Notes: a model not told the origin generated them from the sequence alone. Shown: positions 44,600-57,846, numbered from the stretch's first letter. The stretch is 64,000 nt of DNA from Entamoeba invadens IP1 (GCF_000330505.1 NW_004191832.1:435309-499308); one strand, 5' to 3'. Numbers and translations: made by a program.

Positions 44600-45900
44600 G
44601 TTGTTAGTAAAGAAATCAATATATTTGTTATAAAGTAATTAAACAACATTGATGCAAAGATTATTAAGAAATGAGAGTATTGTGTTCTCAATACAACATA
44701 TTGAGAATTGTTCAGTTGTCGTGAAAAGACACTCATCACCATTTGGTTTATTTTTGTTACTTGAAGTGCATTCATTGCACTTCTGTGGTTTTGAATTGTA
44801 CGACTTGGAATTAAATTTCATTTTATAAATAGGGGAACGTTTGATATATCAAATTATATTGTATAATATCTGTAAAATTATAACACAACTCACAACATTT
44901 TGTGAATATGAAATTTTTATTTTGATGATACACATCTTACTACTCGGCATATTCATACTCTGAACACGTGTTGCACTTGTCAAATGTAATATTGATGACA
45001 CATTATTTATCATTTCTTGTTCAAAATTCGACATCTTCGTTATAGCTACCCTTGACATTACATTTTATATTTTTAAAACGGGTTTAACACAACTCAAATA
45101 ATTCTCCTCGTAGTTCAATAAATCTATATTGATTGCTTAAAATGCAGCCGGGTAGGCACAACCACTAGCCGTAGGTCGAAACAGTTTGCATTTTTCAGCA
45201 AGTTAATTAACATCAATATAATCATTGTTTGTTGTGTCAAAATAATACCAAAAGCATATGTAACACAACTCCCTCTATTACCATATCAACTTAAGCACCT
45301 TTTTTATATTGTAGACAGCACCGCTTTAGATAATACCATTATACCATTTGTCACACCCAGTGTTGCTGTTTTCTTTGTAGTAAACAATCTTCATTTAATT
45401 GTAACATACCTAATCACATTCACGATATGTTCCAAGTGAATATAATAAATTACTTTAAAAGCAATCGCCTTGTTTATCGATTGCAATTTCTTGGATTCCA
45501 TTAAATTGTGTTTTGTTTTCATCATTTTGTGCTTTTTTCAATTTGAACATTTTAAAATAATTAGGAAGGAATTATGAAAATACAAAATGGATATATTAAC
45601 TAACTATGTGTTGTTGAATATGCGTTATCTTCACCTCGAGCGCATTTATGTAGTTTTTCAATATGAATATAGTAAAACTGCAATGGATATATCTGACTAT
45701 TATGCACGACCAAAAAGAAGATAATACCTATCGAAACACAGCACCAAACAGTTTGAAAGTAAAACACATCTTTTATTAACTTTTGATGCTTGATTTGGCT
45801 TTTATGAAAACCAGTTAAAATATACAACATAGAGTTATTCTGAACGTTGTCCCTCAGTTTTTAAATATTAATAACTGAAATATATCGGGAAATTTTTCGA
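44600..45900 (-). pseudogene. Cys-rich surface-protein relic
   Basis: Minus-strand frames carry KCNECTSSNKNKPNGDECLF (44700-44800) and, upstream, scraps such as NTGCDKWYNGI and SGCAYPAAF, with Cys spacing like Igl or receptor-kinase ectodomains. Frames change every 100-200 bases and stops are common. I can say only that a Cys-rich protein gene decayed here. Confidence 0.3.
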
Positions 45901-47520
45901 AACGCCAGAAAAACATTGTTTCAGTTTTTTTTACCGTTTTTATGATTTATTACCTTATTTCCAATTTTTTAAAGATTTTTTGTGTATTTATTATTGCAAA
46001 AGGGACGATGTTTGAGGAAAGGACAACGTTTAGAGAATGACTCTAATTGTTTTTTCCTTTTGACTGTTAAAGGAAAAATATATAAAATTGAATAACTGTA
46101 ATTTATAATAACAAATAGATTTTATTTTTATTTATTTTTATCATAAATCAAAAAATGTGTTTTTTTTCCAAAACAATAAAATAACATGAAAGTGTGAATT
46201 AAAAATCAAAAAAATATCTGAAAGGAAATCATTAACATGAAAAATAAATAACAATGAAATTTTATAAATATAAATTTATATTAATAAAATAAGTTCAAAA
46301 TAAAAAAATAAAGGAAATAAACAAGAACAATTATGATTTGATACAAAATAAGTGTTTATAAACTGAAAAAACAGTTTGTACGATGCTATTTAACTTAATT
46401 GTGAAATATTAAATATATATTTACACAAAAAGTATAAACTAAAATGGATTGGACATGCAGTCGACCAGCTACTGGACAATTCAAAATGGTATTTATACTG
46501 CCAATTATGTATTGTATTGGAGTCTTATATCTCAAAATATTTCATTCAAATATTTTGGTATTAACAGCATTTTATATAACGAAACTCAATTCTTTTTTCA
46601 AGTGCTGACTTGTTAAATATTTATTTACAATACATTTTTCTGAACAACATTTACTATATTTGGTTTGTTATAAACGATGATGTATTTTATTGTATATTCA
46701 AATTATTTTATCTGCTTATTTAATACAATTTGCAATTGAGCATTATATGTGGCTTTATTTATTAATAAAGCTAGAAAATATTTACGTACAATTATGCTAA
46801 GTCTAATATACAATATTAAACGTGTATTTTACAACGCGTTTTTTACAACCGCTTAAAAATGAAATGAATACAAAGTGAATGTGGAAATGGGTTGTTTGGA
46901 CTGATTCCAAATTCAAAACGCCGTATTGTTGTTAAATATAATTATTTAGTTGACAATATATGTTGTGGTAAATGTGTTGATTTATCTAATATTTAGTGAA
47001 TCAACATCAACAATTATGACCAATTCGATATTCCAAAAGCCAAATAACATGTCAAAATTTCAAAATACATATGAAAATATATGAATCTGTCGAATACTGA
47101 CGAATATGTACATCATGCTGCTACTCTGATTAACATGAAAATTGCTTGATTGTGTTCACGTGTTAATTGTCGTTATTTTTGATACTTTTGTTTGTTTAAA
47201 ACGTTTTTAATAAAAATGTTATATGTGTGCATAACAATTTTTAGTAATTTTTCAATTATTGAAAAAATAACCACAAAATAAAAATAAAATATTATTTATT
47301 TTTAACATCTAAACAAACATAATTATAAACCTATTAAATATTCCAATTTTATTTATTTTTTATTTTCCTTAAAATTATTTTTCTGAGCAAGATATTTCTC
47401 AAATCATTTCAATTTCGTTTTTTGATATACAAATGTTTGCATTTCCAATTACAATAACATGTATGTGTTTACTGTTAAGTGTGACAACAATAAACGTAAA
47501 GAAATTGTTAATACGGAAGT
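45901..47520. other. AT-rich intergenic stretch before the gap
   Basis: No gene, RNA or transposon terminus seen. Confidence 0.45.
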
Positions 47521-47620
47521 NNNNNNNNNNNNNNNNNNNNNNNNNNNNNNNNNNNNNNNNNNNNNNNNNNNNNNNNNNNNNNNNNNNNNNNNNNNNNNNN
47601 NNNNNNNNNNNNNNNNNNNN
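47521..47620. other. Assembly gap (100 N)
   Basis: One hundred N characters, probably a fixed-size scaffold gap. Reading frames crossing it are meaningless and true spacing is unknown. Confidence 0.99.
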
Positions 47621-48821
47621 GTTACTTTCTCCCCATTCTTTAATTATTTTTAAAGTATGAGTGAAGTTTTTAATATTGGTTGGGACTAAATTGTGTTTTG
47701 AAAAGATGGAACTGGTCAAAAGCTTATTATTTCGTTAATGTTTTGATATTTGGGGAAGACTATTTCAATATAGACAATATTTAAAATGTATATATATATA
47801 GGATTGTTAATTATTCTGAAGATTAAAAAAACATTAGTAAATTCTTTTTTTTTTCTTTTACATAATACAGAAATTTCTGTATTGTGTAAAAGAAATAATA
47901 AAGCATTTGAATATGTTAAATTGTAAAAATAAATGGCAAATGGGTTGTTGATATAGATGATTATGATAAATCATATACCAATATTGTCGATTATGCGAAT
48001 GTCCTTCTGAAAATAATGGGTTACATTGAAGATGTTGTCAAAAATAAAACTCATTTTTGAGAATTATTAAGGAGAATAATGAGTTGGACATGTATAACAA
48101 GCTTGAAGCGTAATAAAAATTGTACATTTTTAATATTTACCAAGTAGATTACAATTAAAAATAATTGTTTTTAAATAAACGAGCTGTTTTTATGTTGTGT
48201 TAAAATTTTTTTAAATAAACAAGTTTAAAATTAGAGTTAGTTACAATGTATCTTCTTTATGAAACAGACAAATAAATGAATCGTAAATGTGAAAACACTA
48301 AACAACTTAAATAACATTGAATTTATTTTAAGTGTTTTACAAAATAAACAATCTCGATTTTATAGAGCTAACATAAATTATTACAATAGTTATTTATATC
48401 AAAACAATATTAATTATATTAAACAGACATATTTATAACTCTAATTTTTAAAAATAAATATACAATTTTTATTAACAAACAACACAACCAGGCGTATTAA
48501 TTTTTTTGCCTCGTTTTTGTTTTAAAAAACAGGGAGCTGGTGTTAACTTTTTCCCAAAAACACATTTATTTAAAAAACATTCTATAAAATAAGACTGAAG
48601 CATTTTTAGAATTCGGCATTCACCGTGTAAATTTTGGTAAACGCCTGGTTGTGACAAGCAATAATATTAAATAAATATAAATTGTAATCAAAAAAGTTAA
48701 ATACACTTGTACACATCATAAAAATTTAACTTAGATTATTAATATATAAATTTTATTGAATATAACAATTTTGGATTAAACCCATATAAAACATATTAAT
48801 AGAACTGAGTATATTATCAAT
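47621..48821. other. Intergenic stretch
   Basis: 47940-48130 has plus-strand coding-like scraps (YTNIVDYANVLLKIMGYIED). 48472-48657 on the minus strand is a 61-codon frame ending GKKINTPGCVVC, which looks like a CaaX box but has no GTPase motifs upstream. Neither is strong enough to call a gene. Confidence 0.3.
47852..47895. repeat. 44-base near-perfect palindrome
   Basis: Arms TTTCTTTTACATAATACAG and complement meet at CAGAAATTTCTG; one T.G pair is the only mismatch. It could form a long hairpin in RNA or a cruciform. No ORF is linked to it. Confidence 0.85.
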
Positions 48822-50897
48822 TCAACAATTTTCAAGTTGCTCTCTCGCAGCTTCTATTGTGATTCTATCTTCTTTGTTGTGGGTCCAACAGTTTGATATT
48901 AGTTTATACTGTTCATCAGTTATACAATCCACTTTTTGTAAGCGATTTCCATTGTTAACAAAGTCTGCAATTTTCCATGGATATTTGAATTCACTTTTTG
49001 GAAATGCTTCCTTCCAAAAAATTGTCTCGAACATAGTGATTGCAAACGAATAAATGTCTGCACTCTTTTTGTACTTATCTTGTTTCAAAATCTCGGGTGC
49101 CATGTAAGTTGGTGTTCCTACACCCTTTGTGAATGTCATGTTAGTTTGCAGCATATTCACATTTCTTGATGACCCAAAATCAGTCAATTTTGCATTAACC
49201 TTCTCGTTTATTTCAAGTGATAACACAAGGAAGTTGTCTGGTTTGATGTCTCTGTGTAAAATGCCATTTTCGTCTAAATACTGAATGCCTTTTGCTGCAT
49301 CTAGTAAAAATTTCATTCGCAACTTCATCACTTTTTTGTGTTTGATCAAATCTTGAATTGATCCATATGATGCGAATTCGGTGACCATGCACACCTTACT
49401 TGGTATAAATACAGCGCCATAGAAGTGTATGATGTATTCACATCGGAATTTGTCAAGTATCGCAACTTCTTTCTCAAATTCTGCAAGTCCACTTTCATAA
49501 TTATCAAGTTGTTTCATCTTTTTGATTGCAACACAGACGCCTCTGTATTGCCCTTTATAAACTATTCCGAAACTTCCTTCGCCAAGCTTCTCGTCTTCTG
49601 TTATTTCTCTGTAATTCAATTTAGTTGTTTGTTCCGTCTCGATTTTCATTTCCATTTTTGCGTTTTCAATGACACCAGTTGCTATATTTAACGAAGTGAT
49701 CGCCACACTTTCTTTAGTAACACAAGTACACAACGGCTTAATAATTATTTCAAACTCACAAGCATATCCAGGCTTCAATGTGACAAATGGTGGCACACTT
49801 CTTATTTCATAATAGTCACACCCTTCCATCACACTGAATTGTACTTTCAAGTTGCTTTTAGACACATTTCCAAGACATAACAAATCTCTTGTTTCACAAT
49901 CGACTTTCAGTGGGTGATTGTTATCCAAATCAAATTTCAGTGTTGTTTTGTTTGTCACTAAATTTGCACTCAATGTGACCATCTCAATGTTTGACCGACT
50001 CATTTTGAAGTTGCAAATGTTCTGTTCTTTCTTCTTTTGTTTTCTTTTTTGTATCATTGATATCACAATTGGTATTAAAGCAATAATAAACACTATTATC
50101 ACAAAAGTGACTGTTATTGGCACGCCAACCACCAATCCATAATTTGTCTCTTTGACACAATAATCACCAACATCATTTGGTTTGTGAAATCCTTCACATT
50201 CTGTGCACTTTGAATTGTTCGCAGACAGACAAAATTCGACATTTTTATAATCCACACACTGTAAGTCAACCAACACATAGTCCTTTTCAACACAGCTTTT
50301 ACAGCTTTGATCATTGTCACATGAGATGCAATTTTCAAAACAACTCTTGCAAATGTAATCATACAAGTAATGTCCATCCTCACACTTCAGACACCCAAAT
50401 GGCGTTTTTGTTATGCAGTTAGTCAAGTTGTCATATGATACACACAATTTACTTTTACTTCCTGAAAGTCTGAAATATTCATTTTGGCAAGTCAAACAAG
50501 AAGCACCATCAACACAAGTACCACATGACTCATCACAAGAAATACAATCAGTTTTTTGTTTATAGTACTTGTCTTTGCAAATTGCACACCCACCACCCGT
50601 CGGCAGTGTCAATTTACATTTTGTAAACAAATTGCCAAGCGGTTCACATGTAAAGGTGGATGATAGGTAATACTGTGGATCGCATGTTAAGCAATATGTT
50701 GTGTTGTAACACTTATCACAATGATTAGAACACAACTCACATTCATTGTTAATGTTATAGTAACCAGAATTGCATCTTTCACACCCTTTGTTATTTCGAT
50801 TAAAACAGGAAGTTTCAACAAATTTCATCACTTGTTTTGTGTTTGTAACATTTTTTTTCATCGTTTTCGTCATCAAAATTCTCTGAACAATTACCAT
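48822..50897 (-). CDS. Transmembrane receptor kinase (TMK family), membrane and kinase part
   Basis: 691 codons; the ATG at 50897 is not the true start, since ectodomain coding continues upstream in another frame. The first 240 residues are a CxxC/CxxCxxGYY ectodomain. A membrane helix lies at about 253-277 (GVPITVTFVIIVFIIALIPI). A juxtamembrane beta-rich region shared by these kinases follows. The kinase domain runs from about 430 to 690 with GEGSFGIVYKG, VAIKKM (ATP lysine), HRDIKPDN, LTDFGSS and GTPTYMAPEIL, all catalytic residues present, in the tyrosine-kinase-like group. It would sit at the plasma membrane and phosphorylate Ser/Thr or Tyr on an unknown signal. Confidence 0.88.
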   Translation of the reverse strand: MVIVQRILMTKTMKKNVTNTKQVMKFVETSCFNRNNKGCERCNSGYYNINNECELCSNHCDKCYNTTYCLTCDPQYYLSSTFTCEPLGNLFTKCKLTLPTGGGCAICKDKYYKQKTDCISCDESCGTCVDGASCLTCQNEYFRLSGSKSKLCVSYDNLTNCITKTPFGCLKCEDGHYLYDYICKSCFENCISCDNDQSCKSCVEKDYVLVDLQCVDYKNVEFCLSANNSKCTECEGFHKPNDVGDYCVKETNYGLVVGVPITVTFVIIVFIIALIPIVISMIQKRKQKKKEQNICNFKMSRSNIEMVTLSANLVTNKTTLKFDLDNNHPLKVDCETRDLLCLGNVSKSNLKVQFSVMEGCDYYEIRSVPPFVTLKPGYACEFEIIIKPLCTCVTKESVAITSLNIATGVIENAKMEMKIETEQTTKLNYREITEDEKLGEGSFGIVYKGQYRGVCVAIKKMKQLDNYESGLAEFEKEVAILDKFRCEYIIHFYGAVFIPSKVCMVTEFASYGSIQDLIKHKKVMKLRMKFLLDAAKGIQYLDENGILHRDIKPDNFLVLSLEINEKVNAKLTDFGSSRNVNMLQTNMTFTKGVGTPTYMAPEILKQDKYKKSADIYSFAITMFETIFWKEAFPKSEFKYPWKIADFVNNGNRLQKVDCITDEQYKLISNCWTHNKEDRITIEAAREQLENC

Positions 50898-51540
50898 TCT
50901 TTAGTTTAAAAGAATCCAAACACTCAACATATATCGATTGTAAAATCAATGAGTATTTACAGTCAGCTATTTGAGTAGTAGTAATCGGAATACAAAAATC
51001 GTATTTTCCTTCATCGTTAAGCGAGTCAATCAAGCAAAACCCCTCGTCACACAAAACAAAACATCAGCTTTGACACAACCAACTTCACTTTGTTCAACAC
51101 ATAATCCATTTGTTTGTATCACATAATTTTTGTTACACTTCTTGCACTTTCCACCTACACAATAGTTACAAATTGAAACAGAACACACAGAGCATTGTCC
51201 ATATTTAAGTTCCATGTTATTACCAACACACTTCGAACAATAATCTTTGCCGTATTTTAAACAATTGTTATCACTTATACAATTCATTGTTTTGAAATAA
51301 TAAACTTTGTTTTCTGCACACTACACAACTGTTGTGTTTGAATTGTAATTTATCAAATATAAGAGTTGTTTTTACATGTCAAACATTGATTGTTTTCATT
51401 CAAATAATTGCCATTATCACATCTATAAACCACACCATTTCTCAATGATAACATTTTAATAGCATCTTGACAAATATTATTGTTAAAAACATTATTATCT
51501 TCACATTGAATACATTCCATTGGGTTTTGTAGTTTCTCTG
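50815..51540 (-). pseudogene. Upstream ectodomain of the receptor kinase, frameshifted
   Basis: Continues the Cys-rich ectodomain: CDEGFCLIDSLNDEGKYDFC, SVCSVSICNYCVGGKCKKCN and MECIQCEDNNVFNNNICQD lie in different frames, with shifts near 50820, 51050 and 51300. Each joint is restored by a single base, so the damage is light. Together with 48822-50897 this would give a receptor kinase of about 900 residues. Confidence 0.6.
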
Positions 51541-51582
51541 ATACTTACATTTTGATAGAGTGCTTTGGCAGTCTGAGCCAAC

Positions 51583-54500
51583 TTATATTTGATACGAACA
51601 GTCACAAGATACTTTTGAAAATGTTGATTTATCCACACAGTTATTTGCTAACACACACTTGTAGTTGGATAAATAATACTCGTCTGAACTACTTAAACAC
51701 CTTTCTTGACTCACAGCAGTTGGACAGCCATTTCCATTACTTTCACACTTCTTTGTTGTTGTGTTGTAACTTTTGTTTGCTGTACAGTAATCACACGCAT
51801 TTAAATCAGAATTGATCTGGAATGGTGAATAATATGTAGTACACCTGGGATTTCCAACAGTTTTGGTTGAACAAGCTTGAAAACTTGGAATGTTAATATA
51901 ACACTTTTCAAGTGATGTTTCGGTGTTTTTATAAGTTCCAGAAGCACAACTCAAACATGTTTGATTTGACAAATAATAAGGGTCTTGACATGTATAACAA
52001 ATGTTTTCTTTTGAATCACACGTAAAACAATTTGTGATGGTTGTGTCACATCTAACACAGACCCTACTAGCATTTGGATAGAATCCAGTCTCACACTCAA
52101 CACATTTTCTGTTGTAATCAGACGAACAATTTTTGCAATTTTGATCAAACGATTTGTAAGCAACACACACACGACTTTTTGTTGCTTCAAACACGTAATT
52201 GTTGATGCACCCAGTGCACTTGCCAGTTTTTTGATCGCAGTTACCATTGCATGTTGTATCACATTAGACACATTTGTATGTCGAGTCACTTGGATACATC
52301 CCACTTGTTCGACACACAACACACTTTCTCTGATATGTGGAGTCACACGTCAGACAATTTGAATCAAATGTTGAACATGATTCACACACTAAACTGTTTG
52401 TAGTTGAAAAGACGTAATTCGATGAACAACCAGTACACACACCTGTTGTACCACTGCATGAACCTCCACATGTGGGGTCACAATTACTACATTTGTTGTT
52501 TTCTGATGGTTTGGGGTATTTTCCACTTAAACACAATTTACATTTATTGTATAATCAACTGCACATTTGAACAATATGAATCAAATTCAGAGCATTTGAC
52601 ACACATTTTTTGATATTGGAGAAGTTACTGTGTAATTTAACAAACACTGTGAACAAAATCCATTTGTTGAGTCACATGTATTTGGTTTACAAGTCGAATC
52701 ACATGCAACACAAATACCATTCAGTAAATAAAACCCACTGTTTTCCCGACAATTAACACATTTTCTTTCTCCATTCAAAGCACATTCGGCACAGTTTAGA
52801 TCAAAAAAACACTCAACACATTTGTTACTTTTTGGTTCATAAAAAACTTTACCAGAAACGCAATTTGTGCATATTCCATTTGTTGTGTCGCAACTACCAC
52901 TACACTAAAAATCGAATGGTTTACACTTTCCAGTGGATGTATTGGGGTACATATTTGTTTTGCATTTTGTGCAATTTCTTGAACTTCTCATAGTTTATGT
53001 CAAATGAGTTGCAACTCAAACACTGTTTTGTTTTTGGTTCATTAAACACATAATTATCAATACATTGCAAACAAATACCACTTGAGTTATATGTTAAACA
53101 CGTTGAATCACACAATAAAGAAACTTTATCCACCAAATACGAAATCCCACTTAAACAACTCATACATTTTCTCTCTGTTGTTGAGCAGCTAAGACAATGT
53201 GGGTCAAAATCATAACAACTCTGACACTGTTTTGGATTTGATGGGTTGATTGTGTAATAATCATTGATACAAGTGATACAATTTCCCATTGTATTTTAAC
53301 AATCATATTCACGAGTGGAATGACAACAAATACAAGAAAACGGCGATGATAGATGTGGATAAAAGCCAATTTTACACATTGTACATTTTCTGGTTGTTTG
53401 TGAACAAGTTAAACAATCTGGATCATAGAACCGACACAACTGACATCGAACACTGTCCACTGTTTGTTTAGTGTAGACCACTGCACACTTCTTGCATATT
53501 CCAGTCTTTTTGTTGCATCCGTTATACTCACAAGAAGAATCACACTGAGAACAAGTGCCATTTGAGTTCAAGTAATAATTGTCTATACATTGTGTGCATA
53601 TTCTAAATTGATTAAAGTCACATGAATTACAATTGGGGTCAAAAGAAGAACAAGCCTGACATGATCCATTGTAGATCGAATATGGTACATAATTCTCAAT
53701 ACACCCGTTACATGTTCCATCATTGTTACAAGTTCATCATGTCCCGTCGCAAGGTAAGCACAACCCATTTGAATTGACATATGAAATTTCAGATGTACAA
53801 GTTGTACACTTTTGTTCAGTTTGGCTGCAAGTAACACAATTTGCGATTTCACTGCATTGGCTACATTTAAGGTTCTTTGGGAAGTATCCTGGTTTACAAT
53901 TCGTGCATCCCAAAGTCGTGTGACACCCAAATGTCTCACAATTTGCATCACAAGTGAGACAAGTCGAATTTGAAAGGTAAGTCCATGGTTCACAAGACAA
54001 ACACTTCGAAGGAGAACCCCAGCACGTGAAACAAATCGAGTCACAAGGTTTACAAATCCCAATATCAGAATAATATCCGTCATTACACAAATCACATTTT
54101 GTCGTATTTGATTTGCAATGCCCAGGCTTAAAATTAACACAAGCAAGACACTGGTTCTTCCACAAATACCTCGATCCCGATTGACAAGACAGACAAATTG
54201 TTGAATTGTCTTTGCAAATTTGACAATTTGAAGAACATTGGAGGCATGTATAAAATGAAATATAATACCCATCAACACAATAATAACACTGATCTGTTGT
54301 GGGTCCAAAGCACTGTATGCATATACTAGCACATTTTAAACAATCATTTTTATCCAAATAATATCCAACAATACATTCATAACATTCTCCGTTATAATTT
54401 CCATATGTGCAAGGTTTGTTTTCAGTTTTAGTACATTCATAATTATTTGACACATAATATCCACTTTTACATTCATAACAATAATGTACATTATTAAAAC

Positions 54501-55640
54501 AGTCCACACAATGTGTCTGGCATGGCAGACACGTGTGATTATAATTCCCATGATTATTATCGAGATAATATTTATCATCACACCCAGTACAACTGTTTTT
54601 TTTCAGGACCATCACAACTACCACACTCAGAATGACATTGATAACATATATTGTCTGATAAATAATAATTCCATTCACAAGTCAAACATTTAAAACCTTT
54701 ACAAGAGCCACAATTTAATGGACATTAAATACAAGACCCATTAATTAAATAAAAAAATGGACTAGAATCGCAATTATTTGTGAAATTACCACTGCAACTA
54801 CTACAATTTGTATTACAAAAAATACAATATCCATTTATTAAATAAAAACCAGTCTTACAAGTCAAACAATGGTATTCAGCAGTTCCATAACAAGATTACA
54901 ATTTGAACTGCAATGAAGACAATACCCCCTCGAGTAATAACAATTTAATTTACACGTTTGGCAATTTCCAAATCTACTTGAATAACATATTGCGAATAAA
55001 TAATAAATAATAATAATAATTAGAATAAATAACATTGCGAATAAATAAATAATCACACTTCAAAAAATACCCATTTTTAAAAAATAAATAAGTGTTAAAC
55101 ATCAAACAATTATTGGAATTTAATACACAACAAGCATTACAGGATGGGTCGCATTGAATACATTTGCCGGAAATTAAAACATATTTATCATAACAATGAA
55201 GACAATCGTTAAAAGTTAAACCGTTACAATATAAAAACAATGAATCACATTTTACACAACATCAATTTAAAACATCAAATAAAAATAAACATTATTTAGA
55301 ATAATTTTGTCAAAAACCATTGCAACTGATACATGATAAATCACATTTCAAATAATATAAATTCTATAAATCAAAATATATATACACATTGTAAACAATA
55401 AATTGGCCCTGTAAAATTGCAAGATTCTGAAAATTAATCATATATAAAACAATATTGATTTAGACATTTGAATATAAAAAAAGATCAACAATTGCCAGGC
55501 TAATAACAATATATGTGTTACATAATTTATCACATTTGATAAAATATCTATTCCTTAACAAATAAACACTGTGCATTTCATTCCAATTGATGTATTTGAT
55601 AGCATCAAGTGTTCATTCCTCATTATGATATTTAATAATT
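51583..55640 (-). pseudogene. Very long CxxC-repeat ectodomain, broken by stops
   Basis: About 4 kb of minus-strand coding consists almost entirely of repeats such as CxxC......C..CxxGYY (for example CDSTCKPNTCDSTNGFCSQC and CLPCQTHCVDCFNNVHYCYE). The main frame runs from 54678 to 53000 with stops TGA-TGA at 53734-53739 and TAA at 53296-53298. A shift near 52985, a TAG at 52905-52907 and further shifts follow. After TAA at 51583-51585 the same frame still reads Cys-containing protein into the receptor-kinase ectodomain, so both may be one gene of more than 2200 codons. The far 5' end (54860-55600) is heavily decayed. No signal peptide found. Confidence 0.6.
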
Positions 55641-56399
55641 TGGATTGTTATATTTTTACAACAAATTTTTTCATTTTAGTTTTTTTTCCAATTCGTTTTT
55701 CAATTTATTATTAATATAATTTCAATATTTATTTTTTATCAATTTTAAATGTTATCTCCTTAAAAATTTTAATTTTGTTGTATTTATTTTGAGTGTGATT
55801 AAGGAAATAATTAATTAGTTAATTTTTTAAAAAATATAAAAATTATTAAAATGATATAAATTTAATAAAGATACATTTTTTCATAATAACAACATCAATT
55901 ATATCTTTTAAAAAAATTTTATAAAAAATTATTTTTTAACAATTATTTCATAATTTTCAACATATGTTTACATAAACTTTTGTTTGGAATAAATCAAATT
56001 TTATTTTAATTTTAATTTTATTTCAATTTAATTAATAATTAATTAAATGAAATTTTATTAATGAATCACAGTAAGTTGTGTGTTATTTTTTATAAAATCA
56101 AACAAAATAATGATAAAATGTTAATTAAATTTTATATACTTTTAATTTTTAGATGATATTATTTGTCGACTTTATTTATTTATATTTTTTAATCTCTATT
56201 TATTCATTATTTTTGTATTACTTCCGATTTGCTTTTTTCCATTTTTTCCTCCTTTTCTGGTCTTTTTCCTAAAATCACAAACCCTTCAATTTTGGAAAAA
56301 AAAACTTTTTATCGTACGTTTTTCCTATTTAAAAGTTTTAAACAAAGTAATTACAAAGGAAAAAATATGGTGATAACTCATTTAAAATAATTGTATTAA
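55641..56399. other. AT-rich intergenic stretch
   Basis: Extremely AT-rich, no gene seen. It would hold the promoter of the long CxxC gene. Confidence 0.5.
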
Positions 56400-56900
56400 T
56401 TAATATAGGGGGTCTTTTTATTTTTTGGTTTTAATAATTTCGGAGCCATATATATAGGTGTACCAATTTTTGGTAAAAGTAATGTAAGTCATTAGTAAAT
56501 TGATATTTCCAGTCCTGTTAAAATCAGTATTGCAATTACTTTGTTGTTGAGATCAAGTGAAAACACGAGCAAATTGTCTGGTTTGACATCTTTGTGTACA
56601 ATACAATTGGTGTGTATTTAGAGTAACTTATTTTCCACGTATTTTATAAACTTCATTTTGACTTCTTTTTGTATTGTTGATTGTGCTTATTTTGTGACCA
56701 TAAAATTTTTATTTGCAATAAAATAAGAGCCTTTAAAGTGGACTCTTTTAAGACTACAAACTCCTTCTAAACTTGTCGAACATCGAGACTTTTTTCAAAC
56801 TCATTACTTGTTATTTTTATCTTTTCCAATCTCTTTCATATTTTTAATAACAACTTCTCAACCTCTGAACTGAGTGTTTTTGGATAATTATTTGATAATA
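56400..56900 (-). pseudogene. Receptor-type kinase relic
   Basis: The minus strand retains NEFEKS, the catalytic loop as IVHKDVKPDNLLVFSLDLNN (HKD in place of HRD) and GTPIYMAPKLLKPKNKK, with stops and shifts between. The motifs match the receptor kinases of this window. No ectodomain remains. Confidence 0.55.
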
Positions 56901-56995
56901 TAATAATAAATAACATTGAACGAACCAATAAATATATTTAGATAACTAGCTAATTAATTATTTCAATATATCAGAGTTCATTTGCAATATAAATA

Positions 56996-57846
56996 CAGTA
57001 AAACCCCTCATTAGTGGTTTTTTCAAAAATTTTTTTTGTTTTTTACAAACATTATTATTAATTTTTTATATAAGAAACTTGATATAAACCATATGTAAAC
57101 ACAATTTAGACATAGTCGTGTGATTAAGGAATAACAATGGCACTGAAAAAAACATTACAAAATTATATTATGTGGTTATTATTGTATTATTATATCGGTT
57201 TTAAACACGAGAATACATGATTCAAAAAACAAATATTGAAGATATTGTGAAGTTTGCATGTTGAATTATAATAATATCTTCTGAGTCAAATTAAAATGTT
57301 TCAGTTTAAACAATTCAACACGTTCGTCACTATTCCAATAAATTTTATATGAAAACTTTCCACCCACGTCAAGCAATTAATATAAACCATTGACTATCAG
57401 AGGTGAGGAAGTTCAATTTATGATTGAAGCAGAAGAAATTTTAAAAAAATAAAAAAAGAATTACACAACTATAAAAAATTATTCATGTTGCAGAAAATGA
57501 AATCTTTTACTTAAAAAAGACTTGGTAATCTGCGGGACAGTGTTGAATAAATACTTATAAAATCAAATTGGTAACTGAATGGTAGGTTTTATAAAGTTAT
57601 TAAAATAGTCATTGTTTAAAACTGTCAATAAAAATTTTTAAAAGAGTTTTTATTAATTCATTTTTAATTAATAAAATGATATTACACAATTCATAAATAT
57701 GCCTTTGGCAATTAAACCCGTTATTTTAAACAATTTTTATTTAAAAACTAAACCCCTTAATAATGGAAAACTTATTTTATTGGTCAATAAATGCCAATAT
57801 TGAGGGTGGTCTTATTGAGGGAACCCAATATTGAGACATTTCACTG
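56996..57846. mobile_element. Mariner/pogo-type MITE, 851 bp, TA target
   Basis: Left end CAGTAAAACCCCTCATTAGTGG, and the right end reads, as reverse complement, CAGTGAAATGTCTCAATATTGG. TA flanks both (56994-56995, 57847-57848). Subterminal CTCAATA-like repeats occur at 57790-57820. It has only decayed coding scraps inside. The termini differ from those of the intact Tigger at 38401-40612, so that transposase is not obviously its partner. Confidence 0.6.

Noticed and set aside
45120..45200. tRNA-like segment near 45140-45190
   Set aside because: Slightly less AT-rich with TCGAAAC-like bases, but no acceptor, D or anticodon stem can be paired.
47399..47719. Reading frames crossing the N block
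   Set aside because: They run through undefined bases and are artefacts of the gap.
48472..48657. Small prenylated protein ending CVVC
   Set aside because: Only 61 codons, no GTPase motif or homologous domain upstream, and no promoter boxes seen; a chance frame is as likely.
53583..54332. 249-codon minus-strand frame overlapping the CxxC gene
   Set aside because: It is the shifted shadow of the Cys-repeat frame 53737-54678; its hydrophobic composition comes from TGT/TGC repeats read out of phase.
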